DNA of 13,092 nt from NCBI GenBank assembly GCA_947259435.1, contig CAMYMP010000437.1, positions 1-13,092 on the forward strand. The letters run 5' to 3'. Below, one piece after another: positions 1 to 8,125 of this stretch; the stretch's first letter is position 1; the number at the start of each line of letters is the position of its first letter. Origin of the DNA: an uncultured Woeseiaceae bacterium (GTDB lineage Bacteria; Pseudomonadota; Gammaproteobacteria; Woeseiales; Woeseiaceae). A program made the position numbers and the translations under genes. Below the pieces are notes generated by a model. The model saw nothing but the letters and a program-made list of their open reading frames with translations. It did not search any database and was not told the DNA's origin.

Positions 1-816
1 ATCAACGAATCGATAGATGCGGCGCCGGACGGCCATGTCGACATCATCAACATTGCAGGGTCAGTCGAGGTTTACGGCTGGTCGCGCAACGCTGTCGAGG
101 TGACCGGCGAACTCGGCGACAGAGTGGAAGAACTGATCGTCGAACGCAATGGCGACAAGGTGCTGGTCAAGGTAAAGGTGCCGCGCGATAACAGCAGCAA
201 GATAGCAAGTGACCTCGTAGTTCGTCTGCCGGCCGCCAGCTCCATCGATGTGTCCGCGGTCAGTGCGGACATCGATTGCGAGGACGTAACCGGCGAGCAG
301 AAGCTGCATACGGTCAGCGGCGATATCGACACCGAAGTGGCGGGCAATGATTTCGCCGTCGAAACCGTCAGCGGCGACGTCGACGTTACCGGCGAAGGCA
401 AGGATGCTGAGGCCACGGCCAACACGGTGTCGGGTGACGTGACGCTGTTTAGGGTCGGCGGGGCCGTCTCTGCAGAAACGGTGACCGGCGATGTCACGAT
501 CGACGAAGGATCCTTCGATCGCGCGATGCTGCATACCGTGAACGGAGACGTCATTTTTCAGGCGGAGCTTCGCAAAGGTGGCAAACTGACGCTGGAAACT
601 GTCAATGGCGACGTCGATGTGCAGTTTGCCGGCAAGGTATCCGCGGAATTCGAAATCAAGACATTCAACGGCGATATCGATAACTGCTTCGGTCCAAAGC
701 CGGAACGCACGAGCAAATACGCGCCGGGACTGGAGTTGAGCTTCACTGAAGGCGACGGCGACGGTCGCGTCATCATGTCGACGCTGAACGGCGATATGAG
801 TATCTGCAATAAGTAA
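1..816 (+). CDS. DUF4097-family beta-solenoid protein (5' end outside window)
   Basis: The reading frame is open from base 1, so the gene starts upstream and its likely signal peptide cannot be seen; 271 codons are present and the stop is TAA at 814-816. The visible N-terminal part (INESIDAAPDGHVDI, then SVEVYGW) is the usual opening of DUF4097 proteins. From about base 256 a [ST/F/L]-V/F-[STN]-G-D motif recurs every 18-21 residues (VSADID, VSGDID, VSGDVD, VSGDVT, VTGDVT, VNGDVI, VNGDVD, FNGDID, LNGDMS), the pattern of a right-handed beta-solenoid with one rung per repeat. The family is thought to be envelope-associated and has no established enzymatic role; I see no catalytic motif. It lies 39 bases upstream of the AsmA-family gene in the same direction and may be cotranscribed with it. 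The family call is fairly sure; the function is unknown. Confidence 0.85.
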   Translation: MNESIDAAPDGHVDIINIAGSVEVYGWSRNAVEVTGELGDRVEELIVERNGDKVLVKVKVPRDNSSKIASDLVVRLPAASSIDVSAVSADIDCEDVTGEQKLHTVSGDIDTEVAGNDFAVETVSGDVDVTGEGKDAEATANTVSGDVTLFRVGGAVSAETVTGDVTIDEGSFDRAMLHTVNGDVIFQAELRKGGKLTLETVNGDVDVQFAGKVSAEFEIKTFNGDIDNCFGPKPERTSKYAPGLELSFTEGDGDGRVIMSTLNGDMSICNK

Positions 817-855
817 TTTGATACTCTAGACGGCCCGAAGTCCGGAGGCCGATCG

Positions 856-2886
856 ATGGGTGGCCTGCTTAAAAAAGTGCTCTTTGTCTTGCTCGGAATT
901 GTGGCGCTGCTCGTCATCGCCGCGATTTCTTTCGCGCTGTTGTTCGATGCGAACGACTTTCGTGAGGACATCGCTGCCGAGGTGCAGCGCTCGATCGGGC
1001 GCGAACTGGTAATCGAAGGCGACCTTGAACTAAGCCTGTTCCCCTGGCTCGCGATCAACATCGGCAAGACCACTCTCGGCAATGCCCCGGGCTTCAGCGA
1101 CTCGCCCTTTGTGACCTTTGAGCAAGCCCGGCTCAGCGTGCGGTTGCTGCCTATGCTGCTACGCCGCGAAGTAGCCATTGACACGGCAACGCTCGACGCG
1201 CTGCAACTCAATCTCGAGGTTACCCGGGACGGCCGCCATAACTGGAAGGACCTGCTTGAGTCCGATGAGACAGCCGATGCCGGAGAAAGCGGCTCGGCGG
1301 CGTTTGAAATTGCCGGTGTCAGGATTAGCAACTCCACCGTCAATTACAGCGACGCCAAGGCCGGCGAGAATTATCGGCTGACGAATTTCGGTCTGTCGAC
1401 CGGTAGCGTGGCGCGTGGCAAACCGCTTGCGCTGAAGATCGACTTCGACTTCGAGCTGCAGCCGGCCGATCTGGCTGGCGACTTCGCGATTGAAACCGAG
1501 ATGATATTCGACGGCGAGGCGGGCACCGTGGATTTCTCCAGGGTCGAGATAAGCGTTTTGGGCGTCGACATCTCAGCCGATGTGGAGCCATTTTCATACG
1601 TGGAGGAGGCGACGCCGACCGCGAGAATAGAAGTCGACGCCTTTTCGCTGAAGAGCCTGATGGAGAGGCTCGATATCGAGCCGCCGGTCACCGCGGACCC
1701 CGATGCGCTGGGCAAGGTTTACGGGGATGCGCTTGTGCGTCTCACGGATGCTGCCATCATGTTGACCGAGCTCGAATTTGTCGTCGACGACACGACTTAT
1801 GTCGGCGAGGTGTCGCTGGCCAGTGATGCGGCCGGAACGATCAGCATGAACCTTGCTGCCGACTCGATAAACCTCGGACGCTACATGGAGCCGGCTGACG
1901 AGTCTGCAGGCGGCGGCGGCGGCGAGGCCGTGCCTGTCGAAATTCCGGTCGATCTGATTCGCTCTCTGAATGTACGCGGTGGCCTGACCGTGGAGGAGGC
2001 CTGGCTCAGCGGCATGAAGTTCGAGAACGCGCAGCTCGGCCTGAACGCAGCCAATGGCAGGCTGCGCCTGCATCCATTATCGGCTGAGCTGTTCAATGGC
2101 AGATACGAAGGCGATGTGCAGATCAACGCAGCAGGCGCCTCGCCCGTCTTGTCCGTCAACGAGAGTGTGAACGGCGTGGATCTCGGCGCGCTTGCGAAGG
2201 CAATGTTCGACCGGAAAAGCATCACGGGTTCGATTAACGGCTCTTTTCAGCTGACGGGCCGCGGCGACGACCTGACCGCGATCCAGCGCAGCCTGAGCGG
2301 TAACATGTCGATGGAGTTGCTCGACGGAGCGTGGGAGGGCACCGACGTCTGGTACGAGTTGCGGCGCGCGCGGGCCTTATTCAAGAAAGAGCCGGCGCCC
2401 GAACCCGAACTGCCGGCGAGGACAAAGTTCAGCAACGTCAAAGCGACCGGTCCCGTAAAGGACGGCGTATTCCGCAATGACGATTTGTTTGCCGAGCTGC
2501 CGTTCATGCAGCTGACGGGCAGCGGCTCGGTCGATCTGGCTGCCGCGAAGATCGATTATCGAATGACGGCCCGAATTCTCGAGCGCCCGGAATTCGCACA
2601 AGGCGCGAGCGAAACAGAACTCGAGGAGTTTACCGAGGCCGTGATCCCACTCAAGATTACCGGACCGCTCGCTGACCCGAAGATTTCACCGGACATCGAG
2701 AAGATGCTCAAACAGGAAGCAAAAAAGAAGATCCGGGAACGCCTGACAGACAAGCTGCTGGGAGGTGGCGATGATGCCGAAGGGGAAACGGAAGCCGGGA
2801 CAGAAGCCGAGACAACCGGCGAGAAGAAAAAAAAGAAAGACCGGGATAAGCTCAAAGATGCGCTCAAAGACATTATCGGAGATTGA
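856..2886 (+). CDS. AsmA-family inner-membrane/periplasmic protein
   Basis: 676 residues. The start ATG at 856 has a good ribosome site, GGAGG at 844-848. Residues about 5-29 form a single hydrophobic N-terminal segment (LLKKVLFVLLGIVALLVIAA), followed by the AsmA signature region FDANDFREDIAAEVQRSIGR and VIEGDLELSLFPWLAI. The C-terminal third (about residues 435-600) carries the AsmA C-terminal repeat with GSFQLTGRGDDL and ITGPLADPKISPDIE. AsmA-like proteins are anchored in the inner membrane with a long periplasmic beta-rich groove, and related members are implicated in outer-membrane biogenesis and phospholipid traffic; that role is carried over from the family. Odd points are a run of five glycines near residue 355, which looks like a linker, and a very basic tail (EKKKKKDRDKLKDALKDI). 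mutY starts 8 bases after the stop, so the two genes are probably cotranscribed. Confidence 0.88.
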   Translation: MGGLLKKVLFVLLGIVALLVIAAISFALLFDANDFREDIAAEVQRSIGRELVIEGDLELSLFPWLAINIGKTTLGNAPGFSDSPFVTFEQARLSVRLLPMLLRREVAIDTATLDALQLNLEVTRDGRHNWKDLLESDETADAGESGSAAFEIAGVRISNSTVNYSDAKAGENYRLTNFGLSTGSVARGKPLALKIDFDFELQPADLAGDFAIETEMIFDGEAGTVDFSRVEISVLGVDISADVEPFSYVEEATPTARIEVDAFSLKSLMERLDIEPPVTADPDALGKVYGDALVRLTDAAIMLTELEFVVDDTTYVGEVSLASDAAGTISMNLAADSINLGRYMEPADESAGGGGGEAVPVEIPVDLIRSLNVRGGLTVEEAWLSGMKFENAQLGLNAANGRLRLHPLSAELFNGRYEGDVQINAAGASPVLSVNESVNGVDLGALAKAMFDRKSITGSINGSFQLTGRGDDLTAIQRSLSGNMSMELLDGAWEGTDVWYELRRARALFKKEPAPEPELPARTKFSNVKATGPVKDGVFRNDDLFAELPFMQLTGSGSVDLAAAKIDYRMTARILERPEFAQGASETELEEFTEAVIPLKITGPLADPKISPDIEKMLKQEAKKKIRERLTDKLLGGGDDAEGETEAGTEAETTGEKKKKKDRDKLKDALKDIIGD

Positions 2887-2894
2887 CGGCATCC

Positions 2895-3950
2895 ATGAGC
2901 GAGTTCTCTGATCAGGTAATCGCCTGGTTCGATCACAGCGGGCGCAAAGATCTGCCGTGGCAGAAACCGGACGCGTACAGCATCTGGGTATCCGAAATCA
3001 TGCTGCAACAGACGCAGGTGCAGACGGTCATCCCCTATTACGAACGCTTTGTACAGAGTTTTCCGGACGTGGTCTCTCTCGCCGATGCGCCAGTCGATAC
3101 GGTGCTGCAGCACTGGTCGGGCCTTGGCTATTATGCGCGTGCGCGAAATCTGCACAAAGCCGCAAAATTGCTGCGCGATGAACACGCTGGAGTCTTTCCG
3201 GCCTCGTTTGACGACGTAGTCGCGTTACCCGGGATCGGGCGCTCGACGGCCGGGGCGATTTTGTCGCTGGCGTTCGATCAGCGCCACGCAATCCTCGACG
3301 GTAACGCCAAGCGCGTGCTTGCGCGGCACCGTGCGATTGCCGGGTGGCCGGGGGCGAGTTCTGTGGCCAGGCAGCTATGGGTAGCGGCCGAAGCGCATAC
3401 GCCCGACCGGCGCGTGGCGGCGTACACGCAGGCGATCATGGATCTCGGTGCGACGGTGTGCACCCGCAGCCAGCCTAATTGCGGAGCATGCCCGGTCAGT
3501 GGCGATTGCCGGGCGCTGCAGCACGACAGCATCGCCGATTTTCCGGGGCGCAAGCCGAAGAAGTCCAGGCCGCTTAAGCAAACGACCATGGTGCTCGCCG
3601 TTATGGATGGTGCGGTGTTTCTCGAGCGGCGGCCGCCCGCAGGGATCTGGGGCGGCCTGTGGAGCCTGCCTGAACTCGCCAATGACGATGTTGCTGACTG
3701 GTGCCATCAGACGCTGAACAGTCGTGATAATCGCATCGAATCCTGGGACACGCTGCGGCACAGCTTTAGCCATTATGATCTGGATATACTGCCTGTAGTC
3801 GTGCGCGTCGAGGCTACGTCGCGTAGAGTCGCGGATGGTGATCACTCGACCTGGCACCGGCTTGACGATTCACCGCCCGGCGGCATAGCCGCCCCCGTAC
3901 AAAAACTGATCAACACACTGAAGACGAGCGGACATGTCCAGAACAGTTAA
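2895..3950 (+). CDS. mutY: A/G-specific adenine DNA glycosylase MutY
   Basis: 351 residues, close to the 350 of E. coli MutY. It removes adenine mispaired with 8-oxoguanine, the MutY step of the GO repair system. The glycosylase domain shows LPWQ at 20-23, the catalytic-acid segment [16 protein letters not shown] with Glu34, the helix-hairpin-helix [10 protein letters not shown] at 111-120, and the [12 protein letters not shown] segment with the essential Asp135. The [4Fe-4S] ligands are Cys189, Cys196, Cys199 and Cys205 (spacing C-x6-C-x2-C-x5-C). Residues about 228-345 form the NUDIX-like domain that recognises 8-oxoG ([15 protein letters not shown], then [11 protein letters not shown]). 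A TTG at 2883 could extend the frame by four codons, but the ATG at 2895 matches the known N terminus (MSEFSDQV...) and has GGAG at 2879-2882, 12 bases away. The 3' end overlaps yggX by 17 bases, an arrangement also known from E. coli relatives. Confidence 0.97.
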   Translation: MSEFSDQVIAWFDHSGRKDLPWQKPDAYSIWVSEIMLQQTQVQTVIPYYERFVQSFPDVVSLADAPVDTVLQHWSGLGYYARARNLHKAAKLLRDEHAGVFPASFDDVVALPGIGRSTAGAILSLAFDQRHAILDGNAKRVLARHRAIAGWPGASSVARQLWVAAEAHTPDRRVAAYTQAIMDLGATVCTRSQPNCGACPVSGDCRALQHDSIADFPGRKPKKSRPLKQTTMVLAVMDGAVFLERRPPAGIWGGLWSLPELANDDVADWCHQTLNSRDNRIESWDTLRHSFSHYDLDILPVVVRVEATSRRVADGDHSTWHRLDDSPPGGIAAPVQKLINTLKTSGHVQNS

Positions 3951-4203
3951 CTGCGTATTGCTTGGCGAGGAAGCCGAAGGCCTCGACTACGCGCCGTACC
4001 CGGGAGAACTCGGCCAGCGCATTTATGAGAGCGTTTCCAAACAAGCGTGGCAGCGCTGGCTGGCGCATCAGACAATGCTGATCAACGAGTACCGCCTGAC
4101 GCCGATAGAGCCCGACGCGCGCAAATTTCTCGAAACCGAAATGGAAAAGTTCTTTTTCGGGGAAGGCTCGGCGGCGCCGCAGGAATACGTGCCCCCGACC
4201 TAA
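3934..4203 (+). CDS. yggX: Fe(2+)-trafficking / oxidative damage protection protein YggX
   Basis: 89 residues, the normal family length. YggX is a small cytoplasmic protein that protects iron-sulfur clusters and DNA from oxidants and is proposed to handle Fe(II). The N terminus [20 protein letters not shown] matches the family, including the conserved Cys7, as do the segments [31 protein letters not shown] and [14 protein letters not shown]. It begins inside the last 17 bases of mutY, which argues for translational coupling and joint expression of a repair enzyme with an iron-protection protein. Its TAA ends at 4203 and the convergent egtD stop begins at 4205, leaving one base between them and no room for a separate terminator. 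Confidence 0.96.
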   Translation: MSRTVNCVLLGEEAEGLDYAPYPGELGQRIYESVSKQAWQRWLAHQTMLINEYRLTPIEPDARKFLETEMEKFFFGEGSAAPQEYVPPT

Positions 4204-4204
4204 G

Positions 4205-5143
4205 CTACTGCCGGACGCAGTACTGCACGCTGAACAAAGCGTCGGGGTCAGTCCAGACGCGCTTGACCTCGAAGCCGGCTTTACGCGCCAACTCCGCAAA
4301 ACTTCTGAGCGTGTACTTGTGCGAGTACTCGGTCAGGATGGCTTCGTCCTCTTCAATCGTAATTTCGCCGTCACCGATGCTGATGTCCTGTTCCTCTGAG
4401 CTGACGAGGCGGAGTTCGATACGGCCTTCGTCCTCGTTGTATTCGGCGCTGTGCGAGAACGCATTGACGTTGAAGTCGGTGCCGAATTCGCGATTCAGAT
4501 GGCGCAGCATGTTGAGATTGAACTCGGCCGTTACGCCCTCGCTGTCGTTATAGGCAGCTTCGATAATCTCCGGGTCTTTCTGCAGATCCACGCCTATCAG
4601 AAGTGCACCATTTTCGCCGGCTTCCTCGTACATGACCTTGAGCAGGTCGAGCGCCGTATCATGAATGAAGTTGCCGATCGTCGAGCCCGGAAAATAGACG
4701 ATGTTGCGTAGCGGCATGATAGGCGGATTCGGTAGTGCGAACTGGCGTGTGAAATCCGCGACGACGGGAATAATATCGATGTGCGGGAAGTCCTGGCGCA
4801 GCTGATCAGCCGACTCTATTAATAGCTCTTCCGATATGTCGACCGGTACGTAGACCGCCAATTTGTGCAAATGCTCGAGCAGTATGCGCGTCTTGAGGCT
4901 CGAACCGCTGCCGAATTCGATCAGGCTTGCCTGCGAGCCAACGAGGTCGGCGATCTCGTCGATATTGTCGCGCATGATGCCGAGCTCGGTTTCTGTTGGA
5001 TAATACTCAGGCAGAGTCGTTATTTCTTCGAACAGCTGCGAGCCGCGCTCGTCATAGAAGTACTTCGGTGAAATCGTTTTTTCCGGTTGACTCAGCCCGT
5101 CAATGATTTCGGCGATCTCATGTTTTTGCAGCGCATTATTCAC
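4205..5143 (-). CDS. egtD: L-histidine N-alpha-methyltransferase EgtD
   Basis: 312 residues with the start placed at the GTG at 5143-5141; mycobacterial EgtD has 321. It makes hercynine (N,N,N-trimethylhistidine) from histidine and three S-adenosylmethionines, the first step of ergothioneine synthesis. Family segments are YFYDERGSQLFEEITTLPEY (28-47), IEFGSGSSLKTR (75-86), VPVDIS (99-104) and YFPGSTIGNF (150-159). By alignment in memory with the M. smegmatis enzyme, Gly79, Lys84 and Asp102 line the SAM site, while Asn158, Tyr198, Glu272 and Ser274 bind histidine; all are present. The frame stays open for 45 more codons upstream, but that stretch lies inside egtB and is not family-like. The GTG overlaps the egtB stop in GTGA, with AGGA nine bases upstream, so translation is probably coupled to egtB. 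Confidence 0.95.
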   Translation of the reverse strand: MNNALQKHEIAEIIDGLSQPEKTISPKYFYDERGSQLFEEITTLPEYYPTETELGIMRDNIDEIADLVGSQASLIEFGSGSSLKTRILLEHLHKLAVYVPVDISEELLIESADQLRQDFPHIDIIPVVADFTRQFALPNPPIMPLRNIVYFPGSTIGNFIHDTALDLLKVMYEEAGENGALLIGVDLQKDPEIIEAAYNDSEGVTAEFNLNMLRHLNREFGTDFNVNAFSHSAEYNEDEGRIELRLVSSEEQDISIGDGEITIEEDEAILTEYSHKYTLRSFAELARKAGFEVKRVWTDPDALFSVQYCVRQ

Positions 5144-6381
5144 TGAATGCCGTCCTTCGCAAGGCGGATACCGAGAAACTGCCAGCGGGCATCGGGGTAG
5201 AAGAAACTTCGATAAGTCGCACGAATGTGATCGGCAGCCGTTACGCAGGAACCGCCGCGCACGGTCATCTGATTGCACATAAATTTGCCGTTGTATTCAC
5301 CGAGCGAGCCCTCCAGCGGCACGAATCCGGGGTACGGCGAATACGAGGAAGAGGTCCACTCCCAGACGTCACCGAAATACTGGCTGCCGCCGCCGGCAAT
5401 CGGGTGCCAGTGGCCAGAGTCCATGAAGTTGCCGTTCAGGGTTTCTTTGGTAGCCGCAATTTCCCACTCGAACTCGGTCGGCAGCCGCGCACCGGCCCAG
5501 CGGGCAAAGGCGTCCGCCTCGTAGAAACTGACGTGGCATACCGGAGCATTCGCATCGATGTCCCGCTGTCCACCGAGCGTGAATTCCGATTCGAGATCTT
5601 CCGCCCAGTACAGCGGCCGATGCCAGCCGCGCTCGTTGACCGTCGACCAGCCGTCGGAGAGCCAGAGGTTGGAATTGTTGTAGCCGCCATCGTCGATGAA
5701 CTCGCGGAACTCCCGATTCGTAACAAGGCGTGTGCCGATACGGTGCGGGTGCAGCAACACATCGTGCCGCGGTGTTTCGTTGTCGAAACAAAAGCGGTCG
5801 CCTGAAGCACCGACGCGTTGTATGCCTGTCGGCCCGTCGACGAATGCGTAAGAGTCGGGGCCGGTCGAAGCCGCGACTTCGAGAGCTGCGTTGACAGCGG
5901 GTCGAAGCGGATTGCAGGAAAAGACATGTTTGATGTCAGTCAGCAGCAGTTCCTGATGCTGTTGCTCGTGATTCAGCCCGAGGACGACACGTTCGTAAAG
6001 ATCTGCATCGTCGGCACGACGTTGTAGCAGCGAGCGCATCGCGACATCGACATGCGTGCGATACGCCACAACTTCTTCAAGCGTCGGCCGCGTGAGCAGA
6101 CCCCGTTCAGGGCGCGCGTGCATCTGACCGGCTGAGTAATAATAGGAATTGAACAGATAGTCGTACTGATTGTTGAACCTTTCATACCGGGCGTCGAATA
6201 CCTTGAGGACGAAACGTTCGAAAAACCAGCTTACATGTGCGAGGTGCCACTTTGTCGGGCTCACGTCCGGCATGGATTGCACGACAGTATCTTCGGGCTC
6301 GAGCGTGCGGCACAGGTCGAGCGTCGTCGCACGTACGCGGTCGTAATACTCGAGCAATGAATTTTGCGGGATGGCGACCAT
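5140..6381 (-). CDS. egtB: Ergothioneine biosynthesis sulfoxide synthase EgtB
   Basis: 413 residues. This non-heme iron enzyme uses O2 to join hercynine to a thiol (gamma-glutamylcysteine or cysteine) and form a C-S bond as a sulfoxide. The N-terminal DinB-like domain shows SPTKWHLAHVSWFFERF (41-57) and LGLNHEQQHQELLL (134-147); His49, His138 and His142 are the expected three-histidine iron ligands, in an HX3HXE motif. The C-terminal formylglycine-generating-enzyme (SUMF1) fold covers about residues 180-410, with NREFREFIDDGGY, LPTEFEWEIAA, GDVWEWTSSSY, MTVRGGSC and FLGIRLAKDG. Tyr80-Tyr81-Tyr82 in FNSYYYSAG resembles the tyrosine pair of the Chloracidobacterium enzyme, reported to use free cysteine, so cysteine is the likelier thiol donor here; this is inference. 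It lies 7 bases after the regulator gene. The ribosome site is weak (AAAGAAA). Confidence 0.95.
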   Translation of the reverse strand: MVAIPQNSLLEYYDRVRATTLDLCRTLEPEDTVVQSMPDVSPTKWHLAHVSWFFERFVLKVFDARYERFNNQYDYLFNSYYYSAGQMHARPERGLLTRPTLEEVVAYRTHVDVAMRSLLQRRADDADLYERVVLGLNHEQQHQELLLTDIKHVFSCNPLRPAVNAALEVAASTGPDSYAFVDGPTGIQRVGASGDRFCFDNETPRHDVLLHPHRIGTRLVTNREFREFIDDGGYNNSNLWLSDGWSTVNERGWHRPLYWAEDLESEFTLGGQRDIDANAPVCHVSFYEADAFARWAGARLPTEFEWEIAATKETLNGNFMDSGHWHPIAGGGSQYFGDVWEWTSSSYSPYPGFVPLEGSLGEYNGKFMCNQMTVRGGSCVTAADHIRATYRSFFYPDARWQFLGIRLAKDGIQ

Positions 6382-6388
6382 CGTTTCT

Positions 6389-6850
6389 TTACCGAAGTGG
6401 CAGTTCCGTTTTCTTCAATACCGTACGAATTGCAACGCTGGAGTTGACGCGGGCGACGCCCGGCAAACGAGTGAGCGCCTCTTTATGCAGGCGCTCGAAG
6501 TCGGCCATGTCGGCGACAACGACGCGCAGCAGATAGTCGAACTCTCCGGTCATAAGGTAACACTCCATCACTTCGGGAATGTTACGAACTGCCTCTTCGA
6601 AGGCCGCCAGCTCGCTTTGCTCCTCCCGGTGCAGCCCGATATGCACGAGCACATTGCCCGGCAGGCCGGCTTCGGGCTGGCTGACCATCGCGACGTAGCG
6701 CTCGATCATGCCGCCCTCTTCGAGGGCGCGAACGCGCCGCAAACAGGCGGATTCAGAGAGATTGACCAGCTCGGCCAGGTGTTTATTGCTGATGCGGCCG
6801 TCACGCTGCAGGGCGTTGAGGATCAATTTGTCGTATCGGTCGAAAATCAT
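6389..6850 (-). CDS. Lrp/AsnC-family transcriptional regulator
   Basis: 153 residues, the normal size. The N-terminal winged helix-turn-helix (FDRYDKLILNALQRDGRISN, then KHLAELVNLSESACLRRVRAL, about residues 3-47) binds DNA; the C-terminal RAM domain (about 65-142, with VMECYLMTGEFDYLLRVVV) forms oligomers and binds small ligands, usually amino acids. It is divergent from ald, the classic layout for a local Lrp-type activator of alanine dehydrogenase. On its own strand egtB follows after 7 bases, so regulator, egtB and egtD look like one transcript. The likely targets are therefore ald and its own operon; alanine or cysteine as ligand is a guess. No strong ribosome site is visible ahead of the ATG at 6850. 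Confidence 0.94.
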   Translation of the reverse strand: MIFDRYDKLILNALQRDGRISNKHLAELVNLSESACLRRVRALEEGGMIERYVAMVSQPEAGLPGNVLVHIGLHREEQSELAAFEEAVRNIPEVMECYLMTGEFDYLLRVVVADMADFERLHKEALTRLPGVARVNSSVAIRTVLKKTELPLR

Positions 6851-6988
6851 GGCAGAAAATTGCTAATAAACGAGGAATAGCAGCAGAATATGCCAGAAAA
6901 AGCCGAAAACCTCACCGAAATTGCAAGCAGATGGCGTCTTTTAAGGGGTATCGTGTCGTCAAGAACATGAGCTACCGGGAGAGAACTC
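6851..6988. promoter_or_regulatory. Divergent lrp/ald control region with three Lrp-like half-sites
   Basis: 138 bases separate the divergent starts of the regulator and ald. Three direct copies of a CAGAAWAKK element are visible on the plus strand: CAGAAAATT at 6853-6861, CAGAATATG at 6884-6892 and CAGAAAAAG at 6894-6902. They resemble the left half of the E. coli Lrp consensus (YAGHAWATT), and the first two are 31 bases apart, about three helical turns, as expected for wrapping by an Lrp octamer. The first two also read as imperfect palindromes (GCA-N6-TGC overlap at 6852-6863 and GCA-N5-TGC at 6883-6893). The stretch is AT-richer than its surroundings. The ald ribosome site is GGGAGAG at 6977-6983. 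I could not fix -35/-10 pairs with confidence for either direction. Confidence 0.6.
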
Positions 6989-8110
6989 ATGAAGATCGGG
7001 GTACCCAAAGAAATCAAGACACTCGAATTTCGTGTCGGCATGACACCGGCCGGCGTTCGCGAACTCGTGCACGATGGCCATGAGGTTGTTGTCGAGACCA
7101 ATGCCGGGCTGGGCATCGGTATGTTCGATGAAGACTATGAGAAGGCCGGAGCAACGATTCTCGATTCTGCCGAAGAGGTCTTTGCGGCCTCCAATATGAT
7201 CGTCAAGGTCAAGGAACCGCAGCAGGTCGAGTGCGAAATGCTACGAGAAGATCAGGTGCTGTTCACGTACCTGCATCTTGCGGCGGACGCGGCCCAGACC
7301 AAGGCATTGGTTGAGTCGGGTACGACCGCGATCGCTTACGAGACCGTGACGGCAAGAGATGGTTCGCTGCCACTGCTGACGCCGATGTCGGAAGTTGCGG
7401 GCCGGCTGTCGATTCAGGCGGGTGCCTATCACTTGCAAAAAGCCAATGGCGGCCGCGGCGTTTTGCTCGGCGGAGTTCCGGGCGTAAAAGCCGGCAGGGT
7501 CGTTATCATTGGCGGCGGCGTATCGGGCACGCAGGCGGCCGATATGGCCATTGGACTCGGTGCGAACGTCACGATTCTCGATCGCTCGCTGCCGCGCCTG
7601 CGTGAACTCGACACGATGTGGGGTGGCCGGGTGCATACGGTCTATTCAACCAAACATGAAATCGATCAACTGGTTCCGGACGCGGATCTGGTTGTGGGTG
7701 CCGTGCTGGTTGCCGGCGCCGCCGCGCCGAAGCTCGTCAGCGCGCAGAATGTGAAAGACATGCACACGGGCGCTGTCATGGTCGACATCTCGATCGACCA
7801 GGGCGGCTGTTTCGAAACGAGCCGGCCAACGACACACGCCGAACCGACCTACGTCGTCGATGGCGTCGTGCACTACTGCGTAACGAACATGCCGGGCGCG
7901 GTACCGCGCACGAGTACGTTCGCACTGACCAACGCGACATTACCATTTGTCAAAGCGCTGGCGAATCTGGGTTGGCGCGATGCGCTGATCCGGGATCCGC
8001 ATCTCGCAAACGGGCTCAATGTGCATGCTGGGCACGTAAACCACGAGGCCGTGGCACACGACCTGGGCTACGAGTATCTGTCTGCCGAGGATGCCCTAAA
8101 AGCAGCCTGA
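6989..8110 (+). CDS. ald: Alanine dehydrogenase (NAD-dependent)
   Basis: 373 residues, typical length. It interconverts L-alanine with pyruvate and ammonium using NAD(H), in the cytoplasm, usually as a hexamer. The key residues stand at their family numbers: Arg15 and Lys75 (pyruvate binding), His96 and Asp270 (catalysis). Other family marks are [20 protein letters not shown] at the N terminus, the Rossmann loop GGGVSG at 175-180 with Asp198 for NAD preference, and [17 protein letters not shown] at 265-281. The start ATG has GGGAGAG five bases ahead. The divergent Lrp-type gene is the expected local regulator. It ends 15 bases from the convergent LEA-type gene. The pyruvate and ammonium released by an EgtE-type lyase would be substrates for this enzyme, a suggestive but unproven tie to egtB/egtD. 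Confidence 0.97.
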   Translation: MKIGVPKEIKTLEFRVGMTPAGVRELVHDGHEVVVETNAGLGIGMFDEDYEKAGATILDSAEEVFAASNMIVKVKEPQQVECEMLREDQVLFTYLHLAADAAQTKALVESGTTAIAYETVTARDGSLPLLTPMSEVAGRLSIQAGAYHLQKANGGRGVLLGGVPGVKAGRVVIIGGGVSGTQAADMAIGLGANVTILDRSLPRLRELDTMWGGRVHTVYSTKHEIDQLVPDADLVVGAVLVAGAAAPKLVSAQNVKDMHTGAVMVDISIDQGGCFETSRPTTHAEPTYVVDGVVHYCVTNMPGAVPRTSTFALTNATLPFVKALANLGWRDALIRDPHLANGLNVHAGHVNHEAVAHDLGYEYLSAEDALKAA

Positions 8111-8125
8111 ATCGCAGCGGGGCTA

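Noticed and set aside
558..1343. 261-codon minus-strand open frame across the DUF4097/AsmA junction
   Set aside because: The product is a Ser/Arg/Pro-rich sequence typical of an antisense shadow, and both plus-strand genes are well supported.
1909..1923. GGC repeat run in the AsmA-family gene as a possible phase-variation tract
   Set aside because: It is an in-frame trinucleotide run coding for glycine linker residues; slippage would change linker length but not the frame, and the run is short.
2883..2894. TTG start of MutY at 2883
   Set aside because: The ATG at 2895 aligns with the known MutY N terminus; the TTG has the GGAG immediately adjacent, too close to serve it.
5144..5278. N-terminal extension of EgtD by 45 codons to an ATG at 5278
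   Set aside because: It overlaps the conserved end of egtB, is not family-like, and the GTG at 5143 has a ribosome site and restores the normal EgtD length.
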